64,000 bases of DNA, taken from positions 174,514,501-174,578,500 of the forward strand of contig NC_069661.1 of the NCBI RefSeq assembly GCF_027244095.1, given 5' to 3'. Position numbers and translations under genes: made by a program. This stretch comes from Hemicordylus capensis. Lineage: Eukaryota > Chordata > Lepidosauria > Squamata > Cordylidae. Positions 1-12,660 of this stretch are shown here, piece by piece. Every line of letters begins with the position of its first letter. Within the stretch, counting starts at the first letter, position 1. The notes below the pieces were generated by a model that was given only the letters and a program-made list of their open reading frames with translations, made no database searches and was not told where the DNA came from.

Positions 1-3000
1 CTCAGGAGGAGGGCCGGAAGGGCTACAAGGGCCCTTTTAGATAAAATGCTTTGAAGCGGTGGGGTAGGGCTGGAAATCTCCTCAGGAGACTTGGGACGTC
101 CTTTTAGGAGTTTGGTCAAAGCGCGCGCATTTCAGGCAAACTCACTCGGAGCATGGCGCCTTTGTATTCCAATAAAACCCAGGAGCCCAACTCTCTGACC
201 TCCGTTATAAACACACCCCACAGTGCGGAACGCGAAAGGCAGCTGGTGGCCCCCCACACGTGCTAAACTAAACCTCATCCAAGCTCCTACATAAAGAAAA
301 GTGTGGTACATTCCGCGCGAACAAGTCGCCCGCTGCGTTCTCCTAATGGATGGGGGAAAGAATAGGAGATCCGTATAAGTGGGTCTGAAGCCTGACTAAA
401 CCGTCCTAACTTGGAAATCCTTTCAGCGCAAGCCTCTTCGTGCTTATTCGAAAGTAAATCCCACTCACTGGGGTTTACTTTCAGGCAAGTGTGCATAGAA
501 TTGCAATCTCAATCCTAGAGAATATAATAGGCTGCTTTTAAACAGTGAACGATGAAGGGAGGAACACTGCACATGCTCGGAGGTACTTTTGTCTTGCGCC
601 ACAACACATTTCATGGCTGAGTCCTTGACATAAAGAAGCCCTGGGCGCTCTACCCCGACTGTACTCTACGCTCTCTTTCCTTCAATGAAACTGCTGAGGC
701 GGAAAAGAGCGCTTCGCTGAGGTCCAATTTTCACATACTCCGCAGCAACCTCCTTGCCTTCTGCCGCAGTTACTGAGCTCTCGTTTGCCGGCTGAGGGCC
801 ACGGAGCAGTCAAACAAACCTTAACATGGGAAAAACCCCATCCATTTCTTTGTTTGAATGGCTGCTGGTGTATCCAAGAACCTAAAGAGTTTTGTGGCAC
901 CTTCAAATACTTTTATTGTGGCATGCGCTTTCGGAGGCAAGAACCTGCTTCATCGCAAAAATAACCAGCGACTCTGAAAGTGAAGAGAGCTTTTTAACTT
1001 TTGGCTCTGAGCACCGCAAAAGCCGCGCAAGGATTTTTCTACACGCACGCACGCCTTTCAGAGCCATAAAAACGTCCAGCAAAATGCCACATGTCTTCTC
1101 CCCACCTTGCAAACACAGATCGTGTTTCCAACTGAAATAGTTGTAGCCCCTCAATGCAGTGCGGGAAGGGCAGCCCGATCACAACCTTCTAAACCTAGGA
1201 GTACTCTAATTTAAAGCCACATACACTCCACATGTTGGAGCCGATGTAGTCCCACGGCGCATTCCAGAACTTCATTCATATACATTTGGACGTATTTCAC
1301 CACAATCAAGTTCTAGTCTAACTAAATAACCCAAAATATATCTGTAGAGTCTCATCTTTAACCTTTTTGCAATCATAGTTCTGTAATATTTTGTAACAAC
1401 ATATTACTCACACGAACTGGTGATTAATAAATAAATTAAAGCCTGGTGAATAGTAAGTTAAAAAATTAAATCATACGTAGAAGTCTGATGATCGCGCCTT
1501 GAGTTTGGGGACTTTGTTTTTTAGGACACTTTTTGAACTGAGAAATCTCTCTTAAATTTACTGACTGGAAAACGACTGTCACTCAAAATCAACGGGAGGT
1601 GTTTGTTTTGTTTTTAATTACTGCTTGGTATGTTAACCAAATTGTAAAGTTTATTGTTACAGCGTTACAGGTTGCACATCGGTTGGAAATTGAGGCTTAG
1701 GGAAGGATTGGATGGAGTCATTATAAATATTTATTTCCCTTCCATGTGGCTGATGTTCATACAGTGTTTTCTTATTTCACTAGATTGAAGACGGAAGCAC
1801 ATTAGCTTAGATCTTCCCTGAGAAAGCGGTGAAGAAGAAAAAGGTCAGGAACCACTCGCTCACACTTTGATAAACTTTCATGTCTGTGAATGCAATTGCT
1901 CCCCTGGCTGAGAAGTGCAGAAAGGTGCGGAGATTTGCAACGTGCCTGTGTTGGTAGGACAATTGTTTAATATGCGTCCTGGAAAGCAGCCATTTCCCAA
2001 CAGAGTTTTTACAACCACATATTAATATCGCACCGTTCTTGGGGTATACTTGGAGACGTATAGGCAAGCAGATCAGACCACTCCTCCCAGTCTGAGAGGA
2101 AAGAGAGCGGGGTGGGGGGACTAGAGGGGTAGACGCCAGGTTTTGATGGCAGCCGAGGGCTCTTCTGCTCAGATTCCTAACTCTCGGCCAATAGGGTTTC
2201 ACCGGGTTCGAGAGGTGAAAGTTCAGCCCAAGGGCACGCACACTCGAGGCTATTGACTGCCGCAGGCTCAGAGTGCTTGTTGATGGGTGGTCGTAAAACA
2301 TCTTCATTTGCCTCTCGCAACTCTTTTTGTCTTACCTCCGCCTCTTTTAATTGCCTGAGTTGCTCATAAACCCTGATGGCCCGTAATCACTACGATTCTG
2401 AATACATGTTACTCCGAAAAAAGGCCCGCTGATTAATGGGGCTTACTTCTCTAAGTACAAGTGTGTTTGGGACCGCAGGCTATTTCTCTTTGGCTTCTGG
2501 GGAAAGAAATTCAAGTCAATCTTACACCTTGTTCCTAAATGCATTTATTTGGAGTGATTTACTTATTACTTCCTTGGACTGAGGGCGTTAGTTAGGCTGC
2601 GGGCGGTTCTAAGTATACGTTTGGAATTACTTGAAATCGCGGAGGCTTTTGCTGTTAGAGAAATTTCTTTGGGATCAGGCCGGGCGACCAGACAAGTTCC
2701 TCGAAGTTGAGGCAATAAAGTTTATCTACAAAGTGGGCTCCAGACTTCAAGACGGATCTGCCGGTGAGATGAACGGAGAACGAATACTCTAGTTCTGGGC
2801 AGATCTTAAGTGTCTCTAAACAACTCCCGCGAACCTTCAAACGAAATAACGCACAGTGTAGGAAAGCACTCAGCTCGCTCGCAACTTGCAGCCCTTGGGC
2901 TCAGGTACTGCTCTCCCTCCTCTTCCCAAACCGCTCGGCCGGAGCCATGTTGTTTGATCCCAAAGGTCTTGCTCATCCCTCAAGGCATGTTTAATATCAG

Positions 3001-4384
3001 GGATCACCCACTTTTCCTTTCGCCAGAGGAAAGGAATAAGGGAAGCCTCGAACCAGACAAAACCTGTAGCCCCGATACGGGTCAAGTTCGTCTGACGACG
3101 ACAGATCGCTTTTCCGCAACGTCACATCCCGGACAAGAAAACCCAGGAGAAAAGTGGTATCCCGTGACATAACAAGAACGGATGAGCTCAGACCGAACAA
3201 TCCCTTTGTTTTAATAGCCGTCCCAGATCTCTCCCCTTTGGATAGGTGTGAGGGAGTGCTTCGGTTTGCGTGAGTTTAACTCGGCGTCTCGACTGCCTTT
3301 GTTTAAAAGAGGTTTCAGGTCCTTCGAGTCCCCGCGGATAACGCTTTGTGTTTACACCTGGCTGGCGCTCTCTGCCTCTGAAAAGGGATCAGGCTGTTGA
3401 TTCACAGAACACTTCCTTTGGAGTTACTTTCCTGGAAATCAGTGGCAACTTGCTTCCAACTTAACCTGTTAAAAACCTCCTTGTGTTATGTATTGCAAAG
3501 ACCAAAACATACTTCGAGATAAACATGTTCTTGCTTCTTTTGTTCCCTTTTCTTAAAAAGCAAGGTGGTTACTAACGATTAATAAACTCCTCCACACTCT
3601 CTTTTTAAATAAAAAAAATGTTTTCCCCCCACCCCCGCTTTGTTCCTGTTTGGGGCTTGAGATTGCAGTCCACCAGAGTTGTATTATATTTCGCGCTTCA
3701 AATAACCCACTTTCATTTCAAACGTCCTCTTTTAATTAATTTAATGTATTTCTTTTCCTTGCGGCTGGCAGCGTTGGGTGTAGATCAGATTGCCATTTTC
3801 CATTATGATTGTTTGTAAAGGGAAAAGAAGAAAATAATAAACAGGCTATTCTTCTAAATGGGATTACCCCCCCCACACACACACACACACACACACTTCT
3901 CCCACCCCTTTCCCCCAATTGTTAACGAAGACAGTTCGGGAAGAAGAGAAAAGCCTGGCTTTTAAAACTGAAATCAAATCAAGGGAATCTCTCTTACAAC
4001 ACCAAAGAAGTTACTAAATTGGTGGAGTTACACCACCATCTATCGTTAAGTTTCGGGATTACAAAAGTCCGGTGGCGTAATCATAAATCTTAATGAGAGC
4101 TGGCAACTGTCCCAGACGCCCACTCCTTACAATCTCGCACTTCTATCAATTAGTCTACTTCTTCCGGCTCCACTTTCTAGCGGTGTTCACGTAACAACAG
4201 TCTGACGCGGTGCCGGATAATCAATACGAAAGCTTGACGCAGGGAGCCGGACACATATTTCCTCGCAGCTCTTCCTGCTAGTTGGGCGAATGATACACAC
4301 ACATCGGCCTCCCCATTGCCCGGTGTTGCTTTTTGATTGCCCCTTCTTGATCTTCTTATGCCCTCTTTGTTCCTGTCCTGTTCA
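1..4384. other. CpG-rich, nearly repeat-free block, possible upstream region of a neighbouring gene
   Basis: This stretch has clearly more CpG than the rest of the window and almost no interspersed repeats, apart from a MITE-like scrap near 445-520 and a (CA)n tract at 3873-3896. Open frames of up to 166 codons exist (such as 1807-2307 on the minus strand), but none resembles a known protein. By amniote synteny PPP1R3A faces the 5' end of FOXP2, so this may be the flank or promoter zone of FOXP2 reading leftward. That is inference; no exon, splice site or core promoter was identified. Confidence 0.4.
445..520. mobile_element. Scrap of a short MITE-like repeat
   Basis: The pattern AAATCCCACTCACTGGGGTT, then TTACTTTCAGGCAAG and TGCATAGAATTGCA matches a palindromic repeat common in squamates. 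Related scraps are seen near 6780-6870 and 57380-57475. Confidence 0.45.
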
Positions 4385-4690
4385 TAGGAACATAGGAAGC
4401 TGCCATATACTGAGTCAGATCATTGGTCTATCTAGCTCAGTATTGTCTTCACAGACTGGCAGTGGCTTCTCCAAGGTTGTAGGCAGGAATCTCTCTCAGC
4501 CCTATCTTGAAGAAACCAGGGAGGGAACTTGGAGCCTAGATGCTCTTCCCAGAGCGGCTCCATCCCCTGAGGGGAATATCTTACAGTGCTCACACTTCTA
4601 GTCTCCCATTCAGATGTAACCAGGGCAGACCCTGCTTAGCAAAGGGGACAAATCATGTTTGCTACCATGAGACCAGCTCTCCTGCAAAAA
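4385..4690 (-). mobile_element. Composite 5S rRNA/tRNA-derived SINE with CR1-like tail (copy 1)
   Basis: Read on the minus strand it runs from a GAGAGCTGGTCT head, through a 5S-like block (TGCTTAGCAAAGG region, CTGGTTACATCTGAATGGG), a TCTTCCCAGAGCGG-type middle, to a tail ending CAGCTTCCTATGTTCC. Full length is about 300 bp. The 5S similarity covers the internal promoter boxes of 5S rRNA. Confidence 0.75.
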
Positions 4691-4814
4691 CAGGTTCTTG
4701 ATTTGATGGGGAAAAGAACATGTGTGTAATCTAAAATTATCTAATTGTTTTGTGGCATGCATGAATTTGATGATTTGTGAATTATTTATAAGGGACTTTT
4801 TATTTTATATGTTA

Positions 4815-5215
4815 GGAACATAGGAAACTGCCAAATACTGGGTCAGACCATTGGACTATCTAGCTCAGTATTATCTTCATAGCCTGGCAGTGGCTTCTCC
4901 AAGGTTGCAGAGAGAGGAATCTCTCTCAGCCCTGTCTTGAAGAAGCCAGGGAGGGACCTGGAACCTAGACGCAACGTATGCTTTGGTAGTTTGTTGGTTC
5001 CATAAAAAAATCTTGTCCTATAAAAAAAAAATCTTGTCCTATCTTGAAGAAGCCAAGGAGGGAACTTGAAACCTTCTTCTCTTCCAAGAGCAGCACCATC
5101 CCGAGGGGAATATCTTATAGTGCTCACACTTCTAGTCTCCCATTCATATGCAACCAGGGTGGACCCTGCTTAACTAAGAGGACAAGTCATGCTTGCTACC
5201 ACAAGGGCACCTCTC
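4815..5215 (-). mobile_element. Composite 5S/tRNA SINE (copy 2) with internal rearrangement
   Basis: Same family and orientation as the copy at 4385-4690. It carries about 90 extra bases near 4965-5060, where the motif TTGAAGAAGCCA(G/A)GGAGGGA occurs twice around two A-rich AATCTTGTCCTAT repeats. This looks like a local duplication or an insertion followed by repair. Confidence 0.7.
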
Positions 5216-6335
5216 TTAGGCATTCCTAGGGCATGCAAAAACACAGACTACTAGAGAACATGGGATGAACAGCAAAGTGGGTGCTGACTGCAAAGCAACC
5301 TGCCACTGGGTAGGTTTGTCCAGTTTGCTGTTTGGAAATCCTGCTTGTAAGCATCCCAGCCTGCTGTTTCAAGGAGCCAGTTTGGAGGATTAGGGAAAAT
5401 CTGATTTGGAGCATCCAGATATTCCCTCAAGTGGAGTTAGTACACAATTAGGGATATAGGCTTCCTTGGAACAAAACCCAGAAATGGAGTTTTAACTAGG
5501 GATTGTCCTGCCTGTTTCTAGAATAAGCTGGCCTCTTGACACATTCTTGAAAAACAGTCCATGCAGACACACCCTAGCTGGGCCTTCCGATCATGTGACA
5601 TCATAATCCCAATCAGACTATGTGACATCAATCTTACTTTACTGTGGTGGCATCAATCTTAATGCTAGCTTGGTATTCAATGCCAGCCTTTCTGTTTTGT
5701 AAGGGGGCTCTGAGAAGATCACTTCTCTGTGTCTACAAACCAGTGAACCAGGAGAATTGGTTTTAAAACATTTAGACTACAATGATGCTCACACTTAGAA
5801 CAAAACTAGACATAGTGAAATGAGTCATGATGGTCAAGTTCTGTCCATTTAAACATGGAGCTTCCCTAGTTACATAGAGAGGTTTGATCATTTTAACAGC
5901 AAAAGGGGCATGCAGACAAGTTCTAAATCCTTCCCCTGCATGCATCTTACCTCCCCATATCTTTTGTTCTTGAGCTTCTCTCAGCCAAATTCCAAGACTG
6001 AAAGTGAATTTATCTAGGTGAAAAGGACTTGGTGAGATGGCCTTCAAGGAAGTAAAAGCCCTTATGAAATGGCTCAGCACCCCTCACCCCTTTTGCTTTT
6101 GCTCACCCCACAGCACTCCTTTTGATGTTAAAATTTGACCTCTCCTCCTTTTTCTCTATGTTTTACACAGTTCCATGTCTAAACACATTTAATAGAGTGT
6201 TTGGTCCTTAATCCAGCACTGTTGTATTGTTTGAATTTATTGTCTGTTGCCAATAGATACAATACAGTCCATTACCTTATTCCCAAGTAGTTTACAGAAG
6301 GCAACAGAACTAAAGAAACAAAACTAAAGTGGCCA
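5216..6335. other. Stretch without a recognised feature
   Basis: Only short shared words (such as GACATCAATCTTA near 5625-5660) are seen. No gene or nameable repeat was found. Confidence 0.5.
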
Positions 6336-6339
6336 GAGT

Positions 6340-6617
6340 TTTGTGCCTCAGTATCCTATCTCTAAAATGGGGATAATATTGACCAATCAAAGGCAATAGA
6401 GGGGGAAACAAAATAAAGATTGCAAAGCACTTTACAGATCTGTAGCCACTGAGTTCAAGATCTCACATAAATGTTATAGGTGTAGTTACTAGAATCACTA
6501 CCAATCAAAGGCAATAGAGGGGGAAACAAAATAAAGATTGCAAAGCACTTTACAGATCTGTAGCCACTGAGTTCAAGATCTCACATAAATGTTATAGGTA
6601 TAGTTACTAGAAGTCCC
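6340..6617 (+). repeat. MIR-like fragment containing a 118-bp tandem duplication
   Basis: TGCCTCAGTATCCTATCTCT, then AAAATGGGGATAATA is the 3' half of an old MIR/CORE-SINE, followed by GCAAAGCACTTTACA. A unit starting ACCAATCAAAGGCAATAGAG at 6382 is repeated from 6500. About 113 bp match with a single difference (G/A in TATAGGTRTAG). Confidence 0.8.
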
Positions 6618-6679
6618 TTTGTCTTTATTTACATTTATTTATGTTTAAGAACTTGCCTTTCTTTAAAAAAAAATCAAGG

Positions 6680-6875
6680 CAGCTTCCTTACTTACGTCCA
6701 AGTAATCCTACTTAAGATTGGACTGCATAAAAGCCAGGTAAAGAGAATACTACTTGGAAGTAATTTCTAGATTTCACACAATGTACATCCCAAAGCTACG
6801 CATATTTACTCAGCAGTAAGCCCCACTGAGCAAACTTACTCCCAGCTTAGGCTGCATAGAATTGCAATTGCAAAA
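6680..6875. mobile_element. MITE-like repeat
   Basis: TTACTCAGCAGTAAGCCCCA, CTGAGCAAACTTACTCCCAG and GCATAGAATTGCAATTGC form a loose palindrome of the same type as 445-520. The left half near 6695-6745 is more diverged. Confidence 0.4.
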
Positions 6876-7470
6876 AAATTCAGACTTTCCCACATCTTTT
6901 CCATGGTAAATATAATAAAGCACAAGTGAATAAATATGAGTGCTGCCAGATCACTCAAGCAAGAAATATCTCATAAATATCTGTCATACATTGCGATCTT
7001 TAAAAGTTATCAGATTAGATACCAACATGAGAGGCAAGAGGAGAAACAAAGGGGGTGTTGCATTTTATGTATCTTTTGGATCCAAAATGTTAACTCCTCT
7101 TCCTTTGCAGATGGAGAGGGCCAAGGAAGAAAATGAAACCCCTCCTCATAGTTACCCATATTTAATGGCTATTCTGCTTCTCTTTGGATCTCTCTACCTT
7201 TCATAGTCAATTTAGCACTTTCCCACTTTGATCAAGTCATTATAAAAAATTAGGGCACAACGCAAGACAAGTGACTTCCTTTTACATCCCATTGATTTCA
7301 GTGGTGATGGTGGTGTGTCCAGCACATGCTTAAGTATTCCCCAGTGAAATCAATGGGGCTTAAAACTGCTCCATAAATGTTTTGAAATGTGCATACTTTA
7401 TAACAATCAATGGCAATACAAGATATTTCCTACCTTAATCCAACCCCCCAGTTCCACCAATCAAAGCCAG

Positions 7471-7660
7471 CATAGTGTACCTGAGTTCAAATCCCCATTC
7501 AACCATGATACTTGTTGGGTGACTCTGGGCCAGTCACTTCTCTCTCAGCCTAACCTACTTCACAGGGTTGTTGTGAGGAGAAACTGAAGTATGTAGTACA
7601 TCGCTCTGGGCTCCTTGGAGGAAGAGTGGGATATAAAATGTAAAATAAAACAAAATACCT
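7471..7660 (+). mobile_element. Sauria-type tRNA-derived SINE, 5' truncated
   Basis: A tRNA B box (GAGTTCAAATCCCC) is followed by GGGTGACTCTGGGCCAGTCA, CACAGGGTTGTTGTGAGGAG and a tail CTCCTTGGAGGAAGAGTGGG with ATATAAAATG. The A-box region is shortened. Confidence 0.8.
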
Positions 7661-9100
7661 AAAGAAAGATTGGGGAGGTACAGGTAGGATAAAGGATGCT
7701 TATTGTTCAGTCACCAGATTGATCCAGGATTCTGATTTGTTGTTGTTGTTTTGTTTTTATACACTTCCTAGTATTAGACACACACACACACACACCCCTG
7801 AAGCAGGTCACTATCTCTGGCTGGTGTGATTGAATGGATTTCTCAAAGGACGGGTATTCCCACTCTCCTCCCCATCATCTCGGTTCATATCTATCTAGTC
7901 GAGTTGCATGTAGGTCCTGTACAAGATCAGCAGAAGAGGTTCTGCTGGCACTGGGAGGTATTGCTTCCAGCTGAGCTGCTTCAGCATAGCTCACGAGAGC
8001 TTCACAGAGATGGGGCAGAAGAGCAAGTGATTTAACAGCTGCTGGAGGGAAACCTTTATTCCACCAGAACCTGATATACTTCACAGAGACTCTAGTAAAC
8101 CACATTTTGGTATAACTCTCACAATGTGGAGATTCCTCTGACAGAACCTTTTGGGTGGTAAGAGGCAGCCAGAGTCTGTCTTGACTCTGAGGGTGGGTGG
8201 AAGAGGCTTTAATTACATGTATTTATCAAGAAGAACAAGTTCATGCCTTCTTGTCCTTCCCTCCGAACACATCATTTCTGCTTAGGGTAAAGGGACTTAC
8301 TGTATGTTTTAATAACAGCAATTGTACAATATAAGGAAAGTTGTTTAACTTCACATCATTCTACCCATCATCTCCAGTGTGCTTTTTCATTGTGTTTGCA
8401 AGTGTGGGGCAACATATAGTGGCATTTCGGGTATGATAAGGGGAGATGATGCTATTAAGAGCTTATGAAAGATCATTGCAGTTGAGACTAAGATGCATCC
8501 ACACATGTAAACAAAATAAGGGGAGTGTGAATTTTAGAATGACCAAAACTTAATCAGGCAAACCTTCAACGTGTAATAAATTTAATATATCAGTCAGTTA
8601 GCACTGCAAAGATCCCAATGAATTTTTGACAGCCTTTGAATCACACCACCTTCTGTTTTAGATTACAAGTGGGATATAATTTAAGACAATGTTGATCCCC
8701 AGAACCATTTTTAATGCCCACGCTCAGTGTATGAGAGCTGCCCCACCATGCAAGGGTTCTATCCATTGACAATGCTGAAGGCTTGAAAGAGGAGAAGCCA
8801 CTGGCTGCCTTTCTCCTTTGGTTATTTAACTCCTTTGATTTCTTTTCTCAGTGGCTAACTTTTCCCTGCACCACCCCCTCTCAGCTCCTAGAGAAAATTA
8901 GCCAATAAGAAGATAGATAAGATAAACATCAAAGTGGAGAAGGCAAGCTGCAGCTCCTCCTAGGTGTATGATTTCTGTCTCCCGCATCTCCTGCCTGTTG
9001 GTGAGGAAGCCTTTCAGATTTTCAACAGACGATGTTCACATCTTGGGGTTTCTCTCATGTGCTGAGTGCCATGTGGTACACTTCACTGATGTTAGCAACA
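7661..9100. other. Stretch without a recognised feature
   Basis: A (CA)n tract lies near 7778-7796. Nothing else nameable was found. Confidence 0.45.
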
Positions 9101-9104
9101 AAGG

Positions 9105-9480
9105 GGCAGTTCAACCAGCTCCCAGTGTTTAGGTACTAGTTGTGTAAGTCAGAAGTGAGTTTGGGGCAGAAGTGGCCCATCTGCGGGGGGTGGGAGGAAA
9201 AAGAACTCCAGGTACAGATTGTTCCCACTCTTCTCATTCCACCCTGGCTGCCTTGCTCTCCCTCGCCTTGCTATGGCATTAACCCCAGGCACACTGGCTC
9301 ATTTGGCCAGTTCCTCAACCTGGAGAATGACCAGTGCATGTACCTGGGGTTAATACAGCAGCAGGGTGAGGTGAGGGAGAGCAAGGCAGCTGCAGCGGGG
9401 CAAGGAGAGTGGGATGAGCAGCACTTGTGGTTCATTTTACACCACAGCCCGCCCCACCCATATGGGCCACCAAAGCCATT
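9105..9480. mobile_element. Foldback (inverted-repeat) element
   Basis: GCTGCCTTGCTCTCCCTCGC near 9248, followed by ATTAACCCCAGG, is mirrored by CCTGGGGTTAATACAGC and GAGGGAGAGCAAGGCAGC near 9348-9393. The arms are about 45 bp around a loop of about 60 bp. Outer limits are uncertain. Confidence 0.5.
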
Positions 9481-9949
9481 ATGTGTGAAAGGAAACAATT
9501 GCACATGATTCTGTCATCTTTCTTTTAAGGGTGGATTGTACATATGCCTATGCCTTGGGTCACATCATATATTTCCCAAATTGCATGAAGTTCCTCAGAC
9601 TCATGTGCATATGTCTAACCACAATAAATGTTGGAAGATGGAGGAACCTATGAAGTATACAATATAATAATTGTGTAGGTAAAGGAAAGCTTCTCATTGC
9701 TTAGACATCTTCTCAGTGGTGCTTTATTGCAATGAAGCTTATGTTCTCTGCTTAACTGCAAAGCTTTGCAGCCCAGGCATTGAAGAAGTCAGGAGACGCA
9801 CATCAAATGTTGAATGGAAAGACACTATTGCAAGAATCCTCTTTTGAAAATCAAGTATATTGTGTTGCTAGTAGTGCTCTGGCTATTGTTCTACAACAAT
9901 GGCCACAGAGCTCTTCCACTTATTATGTTACTCCACATTATGATGAACA

Positions 9950-10840
9950 CTGGGGCTGGCTTAAGGCAGTGGCCAAAGTGGCACTAGCCAAGGGCGCTGA
10001 GGTTTAAGGGCACCCAAAAACCCAAGAGTCACTGGTGGATGCACTACCCCCAGGCAGCTAAGTGCACAACTGATGGTACTGGGCAATTAGCAGCCCGCCC
10101 GCCCAATCTCCTCTTGCACAGTGGGTGGTGGTGGGTTGCTATCAGGGCCGAATGTGTGCCAGCCTGCCTGTAGCAAGACCCGAGTCGCTTCCCTGCACCT
10201 GTGCGAGCACGTGATCTGATGCACACCATGCATTGCATGAGGGCAGCGCCAGAGTGAGGGGGGAGCAGAGACTCCAGCTAGGAACTTTCTCAGCAGAAGA
10301 GAACAGTGTGGGTCAGCCTGTTTAAGAAGTTGCTCACTTGTAGGCTACATCCACCCCTAACCCATCAAACTAACTGTGTTGTGCAGCATGGGAAGGTTGC
10401 ACTGGCAATGCAAAGCACGGAATATGCAGAGGAGTGCTCTGCTAGGCAGTCGGGGAAGGGGATGCATGCAGTGCCAAGCAGCTGGAGGGGTGTGTGCTAC
10501 ACCAGGGAACGAGGCCAGTGCAATTGGGGCAGGCTGGATGCAGCCCCATGAGCTGTGCAGCATGGCCAGTGTTGGAGTAGTGTCGAAAGAGAGGGGGACC
10601 AGGGGAAGAAGGCACGAGGAGGGGGGGGACCAGGGGAAGAAGGCACGAGGAGGGGCTTGTGGGAGGGGGCAGGTGAGAGAAGGCAGGTAGGGTCTCTTCC
10701 ATTGTCATGGGAGCTCCCGCTGCACAAGGATGAATGTGCCAAAGGGGCTGTGTGTATGTGAGTAGGTTGGAACGAGCACCAGAGCAGAATTGGCCAAGGG
10801 CACCACGACCCCTTGAGCTGGTACTGATAAACATACACGT
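9950..10840. mobile_element. GC-rich block, possible non-autonomous DNA transposon
   Basis: It opens with GGGGCTGGCTTAAGGCAGTG and closes with TTGGCCAAGGGCACCACGAC, which share GGCCAA/AGGGC words with the start. A unit of about 37 bp, GGGGGACCAGGGGAAGAAGG onward, is duplicated in tandem near 10592-10660. Composition differs sharply from both flanks. Open frames inside have no recognisable product. Confidence 0.35.
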
Positions 10841-11114
10841 GCCAGCAGTGCAGAAAAAAATATATTTCCAGGGAACACTGTGACTGAGGACTTACTGGTT
10901 GCATTGGTGATGCTCAAGAAAGACCTGGTTTAAAGCCTTCTGAATGTTAATCAGTGTCTTTGGGCTAAAGATGGAATTTTGGTGAAAATTCTTGTACTGG
11001 GAGAATATGGTCTCAGGAGGAGGATTAATACAGATCAGATACTTGTACTGAAGAGTGATGACCCAAGCATGTGTTTTGCAATTGAATCAATAAGAGTTTC
11101 TACTCCTGGATCTG

Positions 11115-11120
<6 letters not shown>

Positions 11121-11189
<69 letters not shown>
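11121..11189 (+). repeat. Compound microsatellite (TC)n(AC)n
   Basis: About 48 bp of TC repeats run directly into about 20 bp of CA repeats. Confidence 0.95.
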
Positions 11190-11699
11190 CCCACAAATAT
11201 ACACCAGAGAATCAATTTAGTTTTTCTGGTCTATAGTAGAATCCAGATTTGGATGCAGTCTGGTGATTATAAGGGAAAGGCACTTATGTGTCTTACTTTG
11301 TCTGCCAGATCCTGCCCTTTGTCCGGGACCCATTTCTGTGTCTGATTTTGCTCACCATGGAAACTCTGACATGGACAGCAAAACAGCTGCATAGCCATTT
11401 TAAATCCTCATACCACTTTCTGGAGAATCTTCTGGTGCAGTGATGGTCAAGTTCTTCACCCTTTTTCTCTCCAGCTAAGCTGCTCAGACCATAGTCACCT
11501 GGTAATGATGTAAGTGTGAAGTAGCTTGCCATGGAAGAATCTGGCCTTTGAGGCGAAAGAATCTACAGGCTGCTTCTCATCTGGTCAACATGCACCTCTG
11601 CCTCCACCACTGGAAAATGGGAGACAGGTTCAGAGGCCTTTATATCACTGCAGAAACTTCTGGGGAGATCATTATTTTTAAGGGGAGGGACATCTACTA

Positions 11700-11935
11700 T
11701 TATGACTACTCTTATTGATATCCTGCTTTTTGACAAAAAATTCTCTACATGGTTTGTATAGAAGGAGGAATAAAGTGGTTCTTTGTCCTCAAAGGACTCA
11801 CAGTCTAAGAAGAAACACAAGGTAAACACCAGCAACAGCCACAAGATAAATATTGTGCTGGGGCTGAATAGGGCCAGTTGCTTTCCCCTTGCTAAATATA
11901 AGGGAATAACCACTTTGAAATGTGCCTCTTTGCCT
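11700..11935 (+). mobile_element. Old interspersed repeat of unnamed family
   Basis: CTCACAGTCTAAGAAGAAAC, CACCAGCAACAGCCACAAG, TTGCTTTCCCCTTGCTAAAT and GGAATAACCACTTTGAAATG recur in the same order at 47190-47410. Both copies are diverged. The class is not recognised. Confidence 0.55.
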
Positions 11936-12043
11936 AGTTAGCAAGTCACTCAAGAGAACAGGAATAGACAAGAGCTGCTTTTGGAATAATCAGCCCTTGT
12001 TCCAGGATGAACTGTCTCATCATAATCATCATTGATGATGGTG

Positions 12044-12045
12044 AT

Positions 12046-12080
<35 letters not shown>

Positions 12081-12660
12081 AATACTCATATTTTTATACC
12101 ATCTGATATGTACATCTCTAGGTGGTGTACAAAATTTAATATTAAAACCCACAGATTAAAATACATAAAACACAATAAAAACAATATAAAACAAATTATT
12201 AAAATCAATTCTAATTAAAAGCTTGCTAGAACAGGAAAGTCCTGAGGATTTCCCCGAAAACAAACATAGAAGGAGATGCTCTTTTTTCAGCAGGGAGCAT
12301 ATTCTAAAACCCTGAGGCAGTCACAGAGAAAGCCTGGTCCTGAGTCGCCACCAGACGAGCTGGTGGCAACCGTAACTGGACCTCTCCAGAAGATCATAAA
12401 AGGCGGCAGAGTTCATGACAAAGGAGGTACTCTCTCAAACAGCCTGGACCCAAGCTGTTAAGGGCTTTAAATGTAATAACCAACACTTTGTATTTCACCC
12501 AGAAATCTATCACCCAGAAATATATTTCTTTCTAAACCTGTGGTATATGGTCCCTTCATGTTGTTCCAGAGACCAATCTGTCTGCCGCAATGAACATCAT
12601 CCTAAATTATTTTTTTTAAGGTTTTGTAAATTGTGGACGATGCAAGTCATTTAATGGTTC
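12044..12660 (-). mobile_element. L2-type LINE, 3' end
   Basis: The minus strand translates in pieces to VLVITFKALNSLGPG, ATQDQAFSVTASGF and NMLPAEKRASPSMFVFGEIL, the C terminus typical of L2 ORF2. It is followed by the L2-style tail ACCACCTAGAGATGTACATA on that strand. A (CTA)n tract at 12049-12080 caps the tail. Confidence 0.7.

Noticed and set aside
1807-2307. Open frame of 166 codons on the minus strand in the CpG-rich block
   Set aside because: No recognisable domain, no splice signals and compositionally plain; chance is likely in GC-richer DNA.
10442-10904. Overlapping open frames of 104-135 codons
   Set aside because: Frames occur on both strands of a GC-rich repeat-like block, and no domain is visible.
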